Shown: one piece after another, positions 10,138-19,742 of the stretch
Layout: each line of letters starts with the position of its first letter
Numbering within the stretch: the first letter of the stretch is position 1
Origin: Bacteroidota bacterium
Lineage (GTDB): Bacteria > Bacteroidota > Bacteroidia > Chitinophagales > Chitinophagaceae
DNA length: 64,000 nucleotides
Reading direction: 5' to 3'
NCBI GenBank assembly: GCA_016711825.1
Contig: JADJSG010000003.1
Span: 1-64,000, forward strand
Notes under the pieces: model-generated
The model's database searches: none
The model's input: the letters and a program-made list of their open reading frames with translations, nothing else
What the model was told of the DNA's origin: nothing
Made by a program: the position numbers and the translations under genes

Positions 10138-10395
10138 ATGGAACAAGCAACAATTATATCAATTATAAACGAATTTTTAATCGAAGATTTTGAAGTGCCC
10201 GCTGCAGATATCACACCTGAGGCCACCATCAAAGAAACATTAGACCTTGATAGTTTAGATTATGTTGATTTAGTAGTCAGTATAGAAAGTAATTTTGGCT
10301 TTAAAGTAAAACCAGAAGATTTTCAACGAATGATAACCATTCAAGATTTTTATAATTACGTTTCCACAAAAGTAGAAGAAAAAACACTTGCATAA
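10138..10395 (+). CDS. Acyl carrier protein
   Basis: An 85-residue acidic four-helix carrier. The phosphopantetheine Ser39 is in LDLDSLDYVDL, matching the DSL motif. It carries the growing chain for the ketosynthase just upstream and probably donates it to the acyltransferase downstream. The surrounding residues (FEVPAADITPEA, KPEDFQRMITIQDFYNYV) are closer to the specialised ACPs of aryl polyene and dialkylresorcinol clusters than to the fatty acid AcpP. Its TAA shares a base with the ATG of the next gene (TAATG), so translation is coupled. Confidence 0.92.
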   Translation: MEQATIISIINEFLIEDFEVPAADITPEATIKETLDLDSLDYVDLVVSIESNFGFKVKPEDFQRMITIQDFYNYVSTKVEEKTLA

Positions 10396-11291
10396 TGGCT
10401 GCATGGGGCAACACTCGTGGCAATCAGTTAGGGTATAGAATTTTTGTAACATTAATCAAAACAGCCGGTGTATTTCCAGCTTATGCCCTGTTACGTTTAG
10501 TTACTATTTATTACTTCTTTTTTCCTGGCAAAGCAGCCAAGCCCTTAAAATATTATTTTCAACAACGATTAGGTTATAGCGCTTTAAAAACCAAATGGGC
10601 TGTGTACGAAAATTTTAATTACCTCGGTAGAAGCATCATTGATAAAATGATTTTAATGAGTGGTATGCCTTCTCCTTTTACGGTACATCACGAAGGGGCA
10701 TCATACCTTGACGATATGGCTGATGATGGGAAAGGCGGATTACTCATCAGTGCCCATATTGGCAATTGGGAAATTGCAGGTCAATTACTGAAAAGATTTA
10801 AATCGAAGATCAATGTGGTGATGTATGAAGTAGAACAAGAAAAAATCAAAGAATATCTAGAGAAAATAAGAGACCGCAGTTTTAATGTGATCTTTATTAA
10901 AGATGATTTGTCGCATATCTACGAAATCAATGAAGCCCTGCAACGCAACGAGTTTGTATGTATACATGCCGACAGATTTGTACCTGGCAATAAAACCATA
11001 GAAGGAACTTTATTGGGCGCCAAAACCACTTTTCCCATCGGTCCGTTTGTACTCGCTACGACCTTTCAAACCCCTGTCAGCTTTGTATTTGCGGTAAAAG
11101 AAGGTTTGAAGCATTTCCATTTTTTTGCGAGCAAAGGCAAAATTTATGAAAAAGGGAGAGCGAATATTCCCCATATTGTAAACGATTATACCAAAGAAAT
11201 GGAGCATATGATAGCCAGATATCCATTGCAATGGCACAATTACTTTCCTTACTGGAATGAAGAGAAAGTAGGGGAGTCTGAACTTAAATAA
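10395..11291 (+). CDS. Lysophospholipid/lipid A-type acyltransferase (LpxL/HtrB family)
   Basis: A 298-residue membrane-associated acyltransferase. The catalytic H-X4-E motif is in SAHIGNWEIAG; a second conserved block is FVCIHADRFVPGNKT, which matches the R-F-x-G binding motif. The N-terminus has a hydrophobic segment (residues 16-40) for inner-membrane anchoring. LpxL-type enzymes transfer acyl groups from ACP; in flexirubin and aryl polyene loci the equivalent gene is thought to join the aryl chain to its lipid partner. It overlaps the ACP stop by one base. The 3' end overlaps the convergent DinB gene by 43 bases. Confidence 0.82.
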   Translation: MAAWGNTRGNQLGYRIFVTLIKTAGVFPAYALLRLVTIYYFFFPGKAAKPLKYYFQQRLGYSALKTKWAVYENFNYLGRSIIDKMILMSGMPSPFTVHHEGASYLDDMADDGKGGLLISAHIGNWEIAGQLLKRFKSKINVVMYEVEQEKIKEYLEKIRDRSFNVIFIKDDLSHIYEINEALQRNEFVCIHADRFVPGNKTIEGTLLGAKTTFPIGPFVLATTFQTPVSFVFAVKEGLKHFHFFASKGKIYEKGRANIPHIVNDYTKEMEHMIARYPLQWHNYFPYWNEEKVGESELK

Positions 11292-11803
11292 CGATCATGA
11301 ATCACAGAAAGGTGATGTAATTCATGTCCACAAATAATCCAAGCACTGGCCCTTACACTCATTGGAAAATTGCTTGCGATGCCTTTGTGAAGCATTTGCG
11401 CATTATTTAAATTATTTAAAAATTGAATGCTAGCAGCTCTATTGGCCTGATATTCTTTGAGCAGTTTTGCGGTACTTATTTTATCAGCGCATGCTTGTTT
11501 GGCAAATTCATTTTCATCAAAAAAAGGAAGTGGTGTATTGTCTTTTCGTGCAAAACGCATGGCCCGATATAAAAATACCCGTTCTGAATCAATAATATGC
11601 ATCAGCAAATCTTTGAGCGACCATTTACCAGGCTGATAAGGGGTTAATAATTGTTGTTCATTGAGTGATTTGTATAATTGAACCAGTGTTTTTGCATTGT
11701 TTTTCAATTGGTCTAAAACACTTATTTTTTCATCTACTTTATCGATATACTTTTCATAATACAATGCATGTTCATCGCTGCCTGGTTTACTTATTTTTTT
11801 CAT
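11249..11803 (-). CDS. DinB-family protein
   Basis: A 184-residue helical-bundle protein of the DinB/YfiT superfamily. Putative metal-binding His residues are seen in LLMHIIDSERVF and GHELHHLSVIHDRYL, and PGKWSLKDLL is the usual lead-in to the first. Start taken at MKKISKPGSDEH (11803); the longer frame to 11863 adds residues that do not look conserved. Members are metal-dependent enzymes, some thiol-transferases linked to bacillithiol, but the substrate here is not known. Its 3' end runs convergently into the acyltransferase. Confidence 0.8.
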   Translation of the reverse strand: MKKISKPGSDEHALYYEKYIDKVDEKISVLDQLKNNAKTLVQLYKSLNEQQLLTPYQPGKWSLKDLLMHIIDSERVFLYRAMRFARKDNTPLPFFDENEFAKQACADKISTAKLLKEYQANRAASIQFLNNLNNAQMLHKGIASNFPMSVRASAWIICGHELHHLSVIHDRYLSSDSPTFSSFQ

Positions 11804-11970
11804 AGGGGCAAAATAAGACATTCTTTTAAATTTCGCAATGTAAAATGGGTTGAATACCTGCAATTTTTTAAATCATGATTTCGACTGCAAAATCTAAATT
11901 CAAACGATGTACGCAGGAAATTTGAAATCAGAAATTTTCAAAAAAATAAACTCAATCGATCATAGCTTCA

Positions 11971-13206
11971 TTATGCGCCTTTTTTTCTGCCAAACCATTT
12001 TTTGGTTTTATTGGCTGCTGGACGGGCATGGGTATGATTTTGTACTTTTGGTACTATCACTATAGGCTCATCACTCAACGGATAAGGATGCTCATTTTCA
12101 ACAGGTATTTTTTTGCCAATCAATTTTTCAATATCTCTCAACAAAGGTTTTTCTTCATTGTCGCAAAAGGAGAGTGCTGTACCATTGGCGCCAGCTCTGC
12201 CTGTACGGCCGATACGATGCACATAGGTTTCTGAAATATTTGGGATCTCATAATTGATGACAAAAGCTAAGTCGTCTACATCAATACCGCGAGCTGCGAT
12301 ATCTGTAGCCACTAATACCCTTGTGGTTTGTGCTTTAAAATTACTTAGTGCCCTTTGTCTTGCATTTTGGGCTTTGTTGCCATGAATAGCCTCAGCGGTA
12401 ATATTGTTTTTGTGTAATACTTTAACCACTTTATCTGCACCATATTTAGTACGTGTAAATACCAATGCCGTTTTGATATCTTTGTTTTTTAAGAGGTGTA
12501 ACAACAATGAATTTTTATTTCCACGATCTACAAAATAGACAAACTGATTGATGGTATCAGCTGTTGAAGAAACGGGTGTGACTTCCACTTTTTCTGGTTG
12601 ATGCAAAATGGTATTTGCAAGGGTAACGATCTCAGGTGGCATGGTAGCTGAAAAGAAAAGGGATTGCTTTTGTTTGGGAAGTAAAACCAGTAATTTTTTA
12701 ATATCATGTATAAAACCCATATCGAGCATTCGATCAGCTTCATCTAAAACAAACAATGAAATGTCTGCTAAAGAGATATAACCTTGATTGATTAAATCGA
12801 GTAATCGACCCGGTGTGGCAACCAATATATCTACTCCTTTTCGCAATTTGTCGGTTTGAGGTGTTTGACCCACACCCCCAAATACTACAGTGGTTTTGAG
12901 GTCAAGATAACGCCCATAAGCTGTAAAACTTTCTTCTATTTGAATGGCAAGTTCACGTGTAGGCGTTACAATGAGGGCCCGAATTTTTTTGTTTTTTTCG
13001 TAAGTTGGTTTTCCTGCCAGTAATTGTAATATAGGTATTGCAAAGGCCGCTGTTTTACCTGTACCCGTTTGTGCACATCCTAACAAGTCTTTACCTTGTA
13101 ATAAAATGGGAATTGCTTGCGCTTGAATAGGTGTAGGTGTTTCGTAACCTTCGTCTTGCAATGCTCGCAAAATAGGTTGAATTAAAAATAAAGATTGGAA
13201 TGTCAT
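11971..13206 (-). CDS. DEAD-box RNA helicase, RhlE-like
   Basis: An ATP-dependent RNA helicase of 411 residues with every motif intact: Q motif TPIQAQAIPILL, Walker A AQTGTGKT, PTRELAIQ, the DEAD box in VLDEADRMLDMGF, SAT, ALVFTRTKYGADK and HRIGRTGRAG. It ends in a short basic tail (KTKKWFGRKK), typical of RhlE types, without the CsdA RNA-binding domain of the other helicase in this window. Probable role in ribosome maturation or RNA turnover. Unlike the first helicase it has no frameshift. Single-gene unit, divergent from nothing nearby. Confidence 0.92.
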   Translation of the reverse strand: MTFQSLFLIQPILRALQDEGYETPTPIQAQAIPILLQGKDLLGCAQTGTGKTAAFAIPILQLLAGKPTYEKNKKIRALIVTPTRELAIQIEESFTAYGRYLDLKTTVVFGGVGQTPQTDKLRKGVDILVATPGRLLDLINQGYISLADISLFVLDEADRMLDMGFIHDIKKLLVLLPKQKQSLFFSATMPPEIVTLANTILHQPEKVEVTPVSSTADTINQFVYFVDRGNKNSLLLHLLKNKDIKTALVFTRTKYGADKVVKVLHKNNITAEAIHGNKAQNARQRALSNFKAQTTRVLVATDIAARGIDVDDLAFVINYEIPNISETYVHRIGRTGRAGANGTALSFCDNEEKPLLRDIEKLIGKKIPVENEHPYPLSDEPIVIVPKVQNHTHARPAANKTKKWFGRKKGA

Positions 13207-13570
13207 GAATGATTTTAATGAGTGAAATTGAATAATAAATGATTTTATTTAATATTCAATTGTAAATGATCGCATTTACAAGGCCTGCAAGATACAACAT
13301 TTCAAGCAGAAATTGTTAAATACATGAATGTTAGTGTCAGCTTATAAAGTACACTCGCTTGCCAATGCAGGAATATCGAACTATTATTCACAACCTTTTG
13401 ATGTAGCAACTTTATAAATTAATCAGAAGCAAGTAGGGCAATGAACCTTATTGCTTATCTTTTTTAAAACGTATCATGCCTGCAATCATTGATTGTAAAC
13501 ATGATACGTATATTTTTTTACCTTAAAGAAACAATAGGATTGTAATCAAACTCGATGCTGTTTTCAATGA
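13207..13570. other. Intergenic, contains a bidirectional terminator
   Basis: No gene was found in these 364 bases. The part next to 13206 should hold the promoter of the RhlE-like gene; the part near 13470-13518 is the terminator listed separately. Confidence 0.6.
13469..13518. terminator. Strong bidirectional hairpin terminator
   Basis: ACGTATCATG (13469-13478) pairs with CATGATACGT (13500-13509), and inside it GCAATC/GATTGT pairs around a 3-nt loop. T runs flank it on both strands (a T7 at 13512-13518 on the plus strand, TTTT on the minus). It ends transcription of the minus-strand permease. Confidence 0.8.
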
Positions 13571-15232
13571 TTATTTTGATCTAAAATATTTAATCAAATA
13601 AAACAACACATGAAGCATTGAGAAAATGAAAATAAAATAAAAAAACATTTCATTTTTATCAAAGCTTGAGAAAATTTCCTTTAATGCAGCAGCATAATGA
13701 ATGAGTGTCATAATCATTAACATAGCAGCTAATCCGAGTCCTAACAAACTAACAATTCTGGTTTTTTTATGTGAAGTATCAGCTTGTGCTAAATGACTAT
13801 TGTTTAAGCTGTATAATAAATACACATCAAAGCCAATGATTAACCAGATGATTAAGCGACTCCAGTTTTCCCAGCCAAGACCAAATACCATAAATCCACA
13901 TACCAATACCCCTAATATAGGAATAAGCGGTACTAAAGGCACTTTAAAAGGTCGTGGGGTTTCAGGGTTTGATTTACGCATGATAATCACACCAATAGAA
14001 ACCAAAATAAAAGCGAATAAAGTGCCAATGCTACACATATCACCCACAATATCGCCAGGTACAAAAGTCGCAAAAACACCCACAAGAACAAAAAGCCACA
14101 TATTCGCTTTTGCCGGGGTTTTAAATTTGGGATGTACAGACGAAAATGATTTGGGAAGCAAACCATCTTTACTCATAGAGAAAAATACCCTTGATTGACC
14201 TAAAAGCATCACCAATATCACAGATGAGAAACCAGCTAAAATGGCTATGGTAATTAAACCAGCAAACCATTCATAACCTGGCATATAATGCGATATGGCA
14301 TAAGCAACTGCTGCTTCATGACCAGGACCTGTAGTGCTAAAATCTTGATAATTGGCAATTCCTGTTAATACATAAGAAAACAAAATATACAGAATCGTGC
14401 AAAAGGCCAATGAACCTAATATACCGATAGGCATTCCTTTTTGTGGATTTTTGGCTTCCTGAGCCGCAGTACTCACTGCATCAAACCCAACGTATGCAAA
14501 AAACACAATGCCGGCACCACGTAATACACCACTCCATCCAAATGCACCAGATTCACCTGTATTGGGAGGTATGATAACCGCATGGTTTTCAGGCATAATA
14601 AAGTGCCAGCCAAAACCTATAAACAACAATACAATCACCACTTTTACAACTACAATGATTGAGTTTACATTAGCAGACTCTTTCGTGCCCCTGATTAAAA
14701 TAAGGGTAAGCAAAGCCAATATGATGAGGGCGGGTAGGTTCATAATACCTTGAACGCCCTCGGCGGAGACCTGAAAAGGTGAGTGGCAAAAGGCATATGG
14801 GATGGTGAATCCAAAATAATGTTCACAAAGTTTGTTTAAATATTCACTCCATGCAATAGCCACTGTGGCGGCGCCTAATGCGTATTCAAGTATCAAATCC
14901 CAACCGATGATCCAAGCTATCAATTCGCCCATAGTGGCATAGCTATAAGTGTATGCACTGCCAGCAATAGGAATCATAGATGCAAATTCTACATAACACA
15001 AACCAGCAAAGGCACATCCAATACCAGCGATGATGTACGATATCATTACTCCAGGACCCGCATGATTGCCGGCTGCTGCTGCTGTTCTTACAAATATACC
15101 TGCACCAATAATAGCACCTATTCCCAATGCCAATAGTGCGCCCGATCCGAGTGTCCGTTTCAGGGTATGCTCACCTGTTTCGGCAGCTTCAGCCAGTAAT
15201 TTGTTTAATGGTTTTTTGATAAATAAACTCAT
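13571..15232 (-). CDS. APC-family amino acid permease (cationic amino acid transporter type)
   Basis: A 553-residue inner-membrane transporter with about 13 to 14 hydrophobic segments. The hallmark GIGAIIGAGIFV in the first helix marks the APC superfamily substrate site; AYTYSYATMGELIAWIIGWDLILEY follows, as in CAT/YfnA-type permeases. It takes up amino acids by proton or gradient coupling; the specific amino acid cannot be read from sequence. The terminator at 13469-13518 lies directly behind the stop. It separates the two halves of the DAR locus. Confidence 0.88.
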   Translation of the reverse strand: MSLFIKKPLNKLLAEAAETGEHTLKRTLGSGALLALGIGAIIGAGIFVRTAAAAGNHAGPGVMISYIIAGIGCAFAGLCYVEFASMIPIAGSAYTYSYATMGELIAWIIGWDLILEYALGAATVAIAWSEYLNKLCEHYFGFTIPYAFCHSPFQVSAEGVQGIMNLPALIILALLTLILIRGTKESANVNSIIVVVKVVIVLLFIGFGWHFIMPENHAVIIPPNTGESGAFGWSGVLRGAGIVFFAYVGFDAVSTAAQEAKNPQKGMPIGILGSLAFCTILYILFSYVLTGIANYQDFSTTGPGHEAAVAYAISHYMPGYEWFAGLITIAILAGFSSVILVMLLGQSRVFFSMSKDGLLPKSFSSVHPKFKTPAKANMWLFVLVGVFATFVPGDIVGDMCSIGTLFAFILVSIGVIIMRKSNPETPRPFKVPLVPLIPILGVLVCGFMVFGLGWENWSRLIIWLIIGFDVYLLYSLNNSHLAQADTSHKKTRIVSLLGLGLAAMLMIMTLIHYAAALKEIFSSFDKNEMFFYFIFIFSMLHVLFYLIKYFRSK

Positions 15233-15426
15233 AGTAATCTTTTTATTTAAGGGGGTAATATAATACCAAATTCTATAAATTCACAATAATTAGAAATACA
15301 ACGATAGAAATTTAAAATTTAACGATTAGATTCTTTCAAAAATTTATGATGAATATTGGTTTAAAATATATTTGATCGTAAACACAACGCATACGATTAT
15401 TGGCATAACATGTCCATTTTACTGCT

Positions 15427-15434
15427 TACTTTTG
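15427..15434 (+). promoter_or_regulatory. Candidate -7 box before darA
   Basis: TACTTTTG matches TAnnTTTG and ends 6 bases before ATG 15441, implying a very short leader. A TTG at 15400-15402 is the possible -33, at a spacing (24) slightly longer than usual. Confidence 0.45.
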
Positions 15435-15440
15435 CAAGCC

Positions 15441-16361
15441 ATGAAACCATCTATCTTAGTTATTTATTTTTCGCAATCGGGACAACTGAAACAAATCATC
15501 GACAATATGCTTGCACCCATTCAAGCACATTGTACCATCGAAATGGTTGAAATTAAACCTATAAAGCCTTTTCCTTTCCCATGGACTGCTGATACTTTTT
15601 TCGATTGTATGCCTGAATGTGTACAGCAAATTCCTGAAGAGATACATACACTTCAGTTTGCTCAACAAAAATACGATTTAGTGATTTTGGGTTATCAGCC
15701 TTGGTTTTTATCACCTTCAATACCCATCAATAGTTTTTTACAATCAGCGCAAGCAAGCATATTGAGTCATCAAAAAGTGCTAACCGTGATAGGTTCTCGA
15801 AATATGTGGTTACACGCCCAGGAAAAAATAAAGGAACAACTCAATAGATTACAAGCTCAATTGGTTGGCAATATTGTATTTTTTGATACCAATCCTAATC
15901 TTACTTCCGTATTAACGATTATCAGATGGACTTTTAAAGGGCAGAAAGAAGCAACGAAATGGATGCCTGAAGCGGGTGTACAACAAAAAGATATAGCAGC
16001 TGCTTCAAAATTTGGTCCAATAATATTAGAAGCCCTTGTTTCAAATACAAGCCAATCAATGCATGAATCATTATTAGCTGCTGATGCCATAATTTTAAAA
16101 CCAGGTTTAATCATTTTAGAAAAAAGAGCCATTGGTAATTTTAGAAAATTTTCAAAATATATTTTGGAAAAAGGGTCAAGAGGGGATATGGCAAGAAAAC
16201 CGAGGGTGAAATTATTTCAAAAACTATTGTTTGTTGGGGTCTTTATACTGTCGCCTATCAGCAATTTAACAGCAGAAATAGTGACTTTACTCAATAAAAA
16301 ATCACTTAAAAAGGATGTTCAATATTTTAAAAATATAAGCTATAGAAAAAATGCAATTTAA
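15441..16361 (+). CDS. darA: Dialkylresorcinol condensing enzyme DarA-like
   Basis: A 306-residue protein, start at MKPSILVIYFSQSGQ (15441), 69 bases inside the longest frame because the earlier segment lacks conservation and the -7 box sits between. It has a flavodoxin-like N-terminus (ILVIYFSQSGQLKQIID) and the segment VIGSRNMWLHAQEKIK seen in DarA. DarA works with DarB to condense two beta-keto acyl units into the 2,5-dialkyl-cyclohexanedione ring that becomes the dialkylresorcinol part of flexirubin pigments. The C-terminus has a hydrophobic stretch (about residues 255-285). The neighbour darB, 54 bases downstream, supports the call. Confidence 0.8.
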   Translation: MKPSILVIYFSQSGQLKQIIDNMLAPIQAHCTIEMVEIKPIKPFPFPWTADTFFDCMPECVQQIPEEIHTLQFAQQKYDLVILGYQPWFLSPSIPINSFLQSAQASILSHQKVLTVIGSRNMWLHAQEKIKEQLNRLQAQLVGNIVFFDTNPNLTSVLTIIRWTFKGQKEATKWMPEAGVQQKDIAAASKFGPIILEALVSNTSQSMHESLLAADAIILKPGLIILEKRAIGNFRKFSKYILEKGSRGDMARKPRVKLFQKLLFVGVFILSPISNLTAEIVTLLNKKSLKKDVQYFKNISYRKNAI

Positions 16362-16415
16362 TCTATTCGTTTTTTAAGTGGAACTTTGTTAATTTGCACG
16401 CAAAAGTAATCTTGG

Positions 16416-17555
16416 ATGAGTGATGTTTTTATAAATAGATTGGCAAAATTTCTACCTAATAACCCTGTTACGAATGATGAAATGGAGGATTATCTAGGGA
16501 AAATTGATGGCAGACCTTCAAAAGCAAAAGGGATTATACTTCGTAATAACCAAATCAAAACACGTTATTATGCCATTGATAAACGTACGGGTAAGTGTAC
16601 CCATACCAATTATCAATTAGCTGCGAAGGCCGTTGAAGGACTTTTGGATAATCAATTTAAGAAAGATGATATTGAGTTGCTTGCATGTGGATGTGTAGCA
16701 CCAGATCAATTATTGCCCAGCCACGCTGCAATGGTGCATGGTGAATTAAATTGTAAACCTACCGAAATAGTATCGATTAGTACTGCATGTTGCGCTGGTA
16801 TACAAGCATTTAAGTATGCTTTTATGAGTGTAAAAAGTGGGAATAGCGCCAATGCTGTAGCTGTAGGTTCAGAAAAAGTTTCAGCTTGGCTTAAAGCCGA
16901 TAAGTTTGATGAAGAGGCAGAAGATTTAAAACATCTTGAAGAAAATCCCATGATAGCCTTTGAAAAAGATTTTTTGCGTTGGATGCTGAGTGATGGTGCA
17001 GGTGCAGTGTTGATGCAAAATCACCCTAATGAAAATAATATTTCATTGAGGGTTGATTGGGTTGATATCTTATCCTTTGCGAATCAAATAGACCCCTGTA
17101 TGTATGCAGGATGTGAAAAAAATGATGATGGCTCTCTCACAGGATGGGCTGAACTTACACCACACGATTGGGCTACAAAAAGTATTTTTGCTTTCAAACA
17201 AGATACCCGATTATTGGGTGAAAATATTGTAAAATGGGGTGGGGTGATGTGGAAAAAAGTATGTGAAAAACATAAAATTGAACTTGACAAAATCACTTAT
17301 TTTCTACCTCATCTGTCATCTGAGTTTTTTCGACCAAAAATCATGGAAGAACTTGAAAAAATTGGTTACCCGATACCTGCTGATAAATGGTTTACCAATC
17401 TTACCAAAGTGGGAAATGTAGGCAGTGCTTCGCCATACATAATGCTGGAGGAACTCTTTAACGGAGGTAAATTTAAAAAAGGTGATGTGGTGATATTAAT
17501 GGTTCCTGAAAGTGCACGATTTAGTTATGCTTATGTGCAACTAACAGTGGTTTAA
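16416..17555 (+). CDS. darB: Ketosynthase III-like DarB
   Basis: A 379-residue KASIII/thiolase-fold protein. The nucleophile Cys126 lies in STACCAGIQAF, and the remaining catalytic residues fit PHLSSEFF (His) and the Asn of GNVGSASPY. At 379 residues it is longer than FabH (about 330), matching DarB. It performs the ring-forming condensation for dialkylresorcinols with DarA. The paired order darA-darB agrees with known flexirubin loci. The aromatase and aryl-head genes of a full flexirubin cluster are not in the window. Confidence 0.85.
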   Translation: MSDVFINRLAKFLPNNPVTNDEMEDYLGKIDGRPSKAKGIILRNNQIKTRYYAIDKRTGKCTHTNYQLAAKAVEGLLDNQFKKDDIELLACGCVAPDQLLPSHAAMVHGELNCKPTEIVSISTACCAGIQAFKYAFMSVKSGNSANAVAVGSEKVSAWLKADKFDEEAEDLKHLEENPMIAFEKDFLRWMLSDGAGAVLMQNHPNENNISLRVDWVDILSFANQIDPCMYAGCEKNDDGSLTGWAELTPHDWATKSIFAFKQDTRLLGENIVKWGGVMWKKVCEKHKIELDKITYFLPHLSSEFFRPKIMEELEKIGYPIPADKWFTNLTKVGNVGSASPYIMLEELFNGGKFKKGDVVILMVPESARFSYAYVQLTVV

Positions 17556-17780
17556 ACGAAAACTGATTTGTTTTTAATTTGCTGTGTTCTTTAATCTTTT
17601 CACTACATCAAGATGTGTTTAAGCTCAATGACACATTGCATAGCGTCCCGATATAATAAACTTGAAACTTTATCCATTGCTTTATAAAAAAGGATTGCAG
17701 TTATGCAATTAACTTTAATGTTTTGTTTGGTATTAAAACGAACATTGGTTTTTTCCTTATATCACATTGGAATGTGCTTA

Positions 17781-18080
17781 TTACCCAACTGTTTCTTCTA
17801 TGGTGGCCCCGATACCTCTGTCTGTAATGCCATCGCACATTGATTTCAATAAATCATAATCGCCTTCCTTTACGGCATATTTACCTTTAAAATGAATATA
17901 CATGGTGCATTGTTCTGCTTGTTCTTTTTCATGTTTACACACCTCAATAAGTGTTTGGGTTACCCAATCAAAGGTATTGATATCATCATTCCAAACAATG
18001 AGTTGAAACATGGCTGCATGTGCGTCAAGGATTTCAGTTTCTTGAAAAGTTTCAGTGGCAATTTGTTCGTTGTATTTCAT
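17781..18080 (-). CDS. clpS: ATP-dependent Clp protease adaptor ClpS
   Basis: A 99-residue adaptor that binds N-degron substrates and ClpA-type unfoldases. The core FQLIVWNDDINTFDWVTQTLIEVC and HFKGKYAVKEGDYDLLKSMCDGITDRG follow the ClpS fold: an N-terminal disordered arm then the alpha/beta domain with the DD pair that contacts the substrate amino group. Start at MKYNEQ (18080); the extra nine residues upstream in the longest frame are not typical. Single gene. Confidence 0.88.
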   Translation of the reverse strand: MKYNEQIATETFQETEILDAHAAMFQLIVWNDDINTFDWVTQTLIEVCKHEKEQAEQCTMYIHFKGKYAVKEGDYDLLKSMCDGITDRGIGATIEETVG

Positions 18081-18252
18081 GTCAAAAATGAAAGTCAAAT
18101 TTAGCACTTTTTTACACTTACAAAAAGAAAATTATTTGACTTATTTTCATCATGGCGTAAGGTAGTTTGATTAACGCTATCTTAAGTGAAAAGGTCTTGA
18201 TATACTTAGTCTTTTGGATGATTAAACGCCTGGCGATGCTACAAGAAAGAAA

Positions 18253-18936
18253 CTATTTGCTAGATTCAGGTACGATTTCTTTAGAAACGATAAAATAACG
18301 TATCCAATTGGGGGCAAAATAAATCAATGCAGTGATGATGATGGCACCATACACATCGTAAGTATAATGGACACGCATCGATAATATCATAAACGACATC
18401 AATGCCGTTGCAAATAAAAGATAACTTCTAATGTATTTATGTTGGGCACATAAAAAATAAAGCCATACACTCGCTACATGACCACTAAAAAACAAATCTT
18501 TGGTAAGGGGCGAAAAGCGAGGATACACTGTGTTTTCTAAGAAAATATCTCTTAATACAATGATGCCAGCAGGAGGATCAAGCGCGACAATTAATATACA
18601 GATTTGTCTGATTACCGCTACCAATAAATGCATTTCTATAATACGATAGATGATTTTCGGTTTGTGTAAATGGGTTAAAACAACTAATAATAAACTGGAA
18701 TACAATAAACAAAATATGGCTACAGAAAAGTCAAACTGAGGTATATAATATAAAAGTTCATCTTTTAATTGAATGCCTTTACGCATTTCTACATAGGTGC
18801 CTAACTTTTGTGTGATTGCTGAATAAAGAAAAAAGATACCAGGAAGCAATAATATTTTAACAGCAAACCACCTGTCTGATAAAGCAGATTTCCATGCAGA
18901 TAACAATTCGGTAAAATAATTACGATCGGGTAACAA
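18253..18936 (-). CDS. Sphingomyelin synthase-like PAP2_C domain membrane protein
   Basis: A 227-residue protein with about six hydrophobic segments. Catalytic-type motifs of the sphingomyelin synthase/PAP2_C family are present: SGHVAS (second His) and RVHYTYDVYGA (His-x3-Asp). These residues carry out transfer or hydrolysis of a lipid phosphate head group in SMS proteins. In a sphingolipid-making Bacteroidota genome it may place head groups on ceramide or diacylglycerol, but the donor and acceptor cannot be read from sequence. Single-gene unit. Confidence 0.7.
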   Translation of the reverse strand: MLPDRNYFTELLSAWKSALSDRWFAVKILLLPGIFFLYSAITQKLGTYVEMRKGIQLKDELLYYIPQFDFSVAIFCLLYSSLLLVVLTHLHKPKIIYRIIEMHLLVAVIRQICILIVALDPPAGIIVLRDIFLENTVYPRFSPLTKDLFFSGHVASVWLYFLCAQHKYIRSYLLFATALMSFMILSMRVHYTYDVYGAIIITALIYFAPNWIRYFIVSKEIVPESSK

Positions 18937-19202
18937 AGATTTAATGTTTAAATGTTGTAATGTTCACTGAGAATATTTCAAAAACGGTTACAAGTTACAG
19001 ATTTCTTACGCCCTATTAGGCATTTAAAATTATTTTTAACGCTTTTTTATATTTTTTTCATAAAATGTTACATTATTTAATGATTATTAAATTCATAAGG
19101 ATTTATATTTTTAACAATCGCTCCATAATGTGTTTAGTTGATTTAGTGAATGTTAGATGATAACGCAAGTTTTTTATCAACTGGTATCAATCCCTTACAC
19201 AA

Positions 19203-19742
19203 TTACCAATTTACAAATGCCTTATTGAAAATATCATCAGCCAATTGGTCTGAAATGGTAGCTATCAAAGCATTTTCAACAGTTTGTATATTTTGGTCGG
19301 CATTGAAGTCGGCAAATCGGCTAAAAGACTGGGTGAAATTATTTTTTTCATTTTTTCGATTGATAAATTGAATATTAACGGTGATGGTCAATCTGTTTTT
19401 TGAACTGGTTTCAGCCCCTGTGATGGATGCAACACTAATGTTGTAATCAGTAATTTCACCTGCCACATCATAATCTGTATTTTCTGAGTTGATCTGCGAT
19501 AATGAAGTTTGTGAAAGTATTCGTTGTCGAAGCTTTTCGGTAAATGTTGCTGATAAAGAAGGCACAATATTGCGAGCCTTGTTTTCAATAAAATGTACAT
19601 TGATTGTTTTACCCTCTATGGCAGCACCTGTAAAGCTGTACATTCTGCATGCATTTGCAAAAAATACCAATGTCATACCAACGATTATGAATGCATAATT
19701 TGTTTTGAATGAACCTTTCAGTTGCTTAATCTTCAATGTCAT
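19203..19742 (-). CDS. lptE: LptE-like LPS assembly lipoprotein
   Basis: A 179-residue outer-membrane lipoprotein. Hydrophobic residues 17-29 are followed by lipobox FANAC (Cys32). The mature part GAAIEGKTINVHFIENKARNI, with the FTEKLRQRILSQTSL helix and VAGEITDYNI, matches the Bacteroidota LptE fold that plugs LptD. Its start overlaps the upstream regulator gene by 17 bases, a pairing often seen in Bacteroidota. LptE delivers lipopolysaccharide to the outer leaflet. Confidence 0.8.
   Translation of the reverse strand: MTLKIKQLKGSFKTNYAFIIVGMTLVFFANACRMYSFTGAAIEGKTINVHFIENKARNIVPSLSATFTEKLRQRILSQTSLSQINSENTDYDVAGEITDYNISVASITGAETSSKNRLTITVNIQFINRKNEKNNFTQSFSRFADFNADQNIQTVENALIATISDQLADDIFNKAFVNW

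Noticed and set aside
13800..14198. 132-residue plus-strand frame
   Set aside because: A shadow within the amino acid permease gene.
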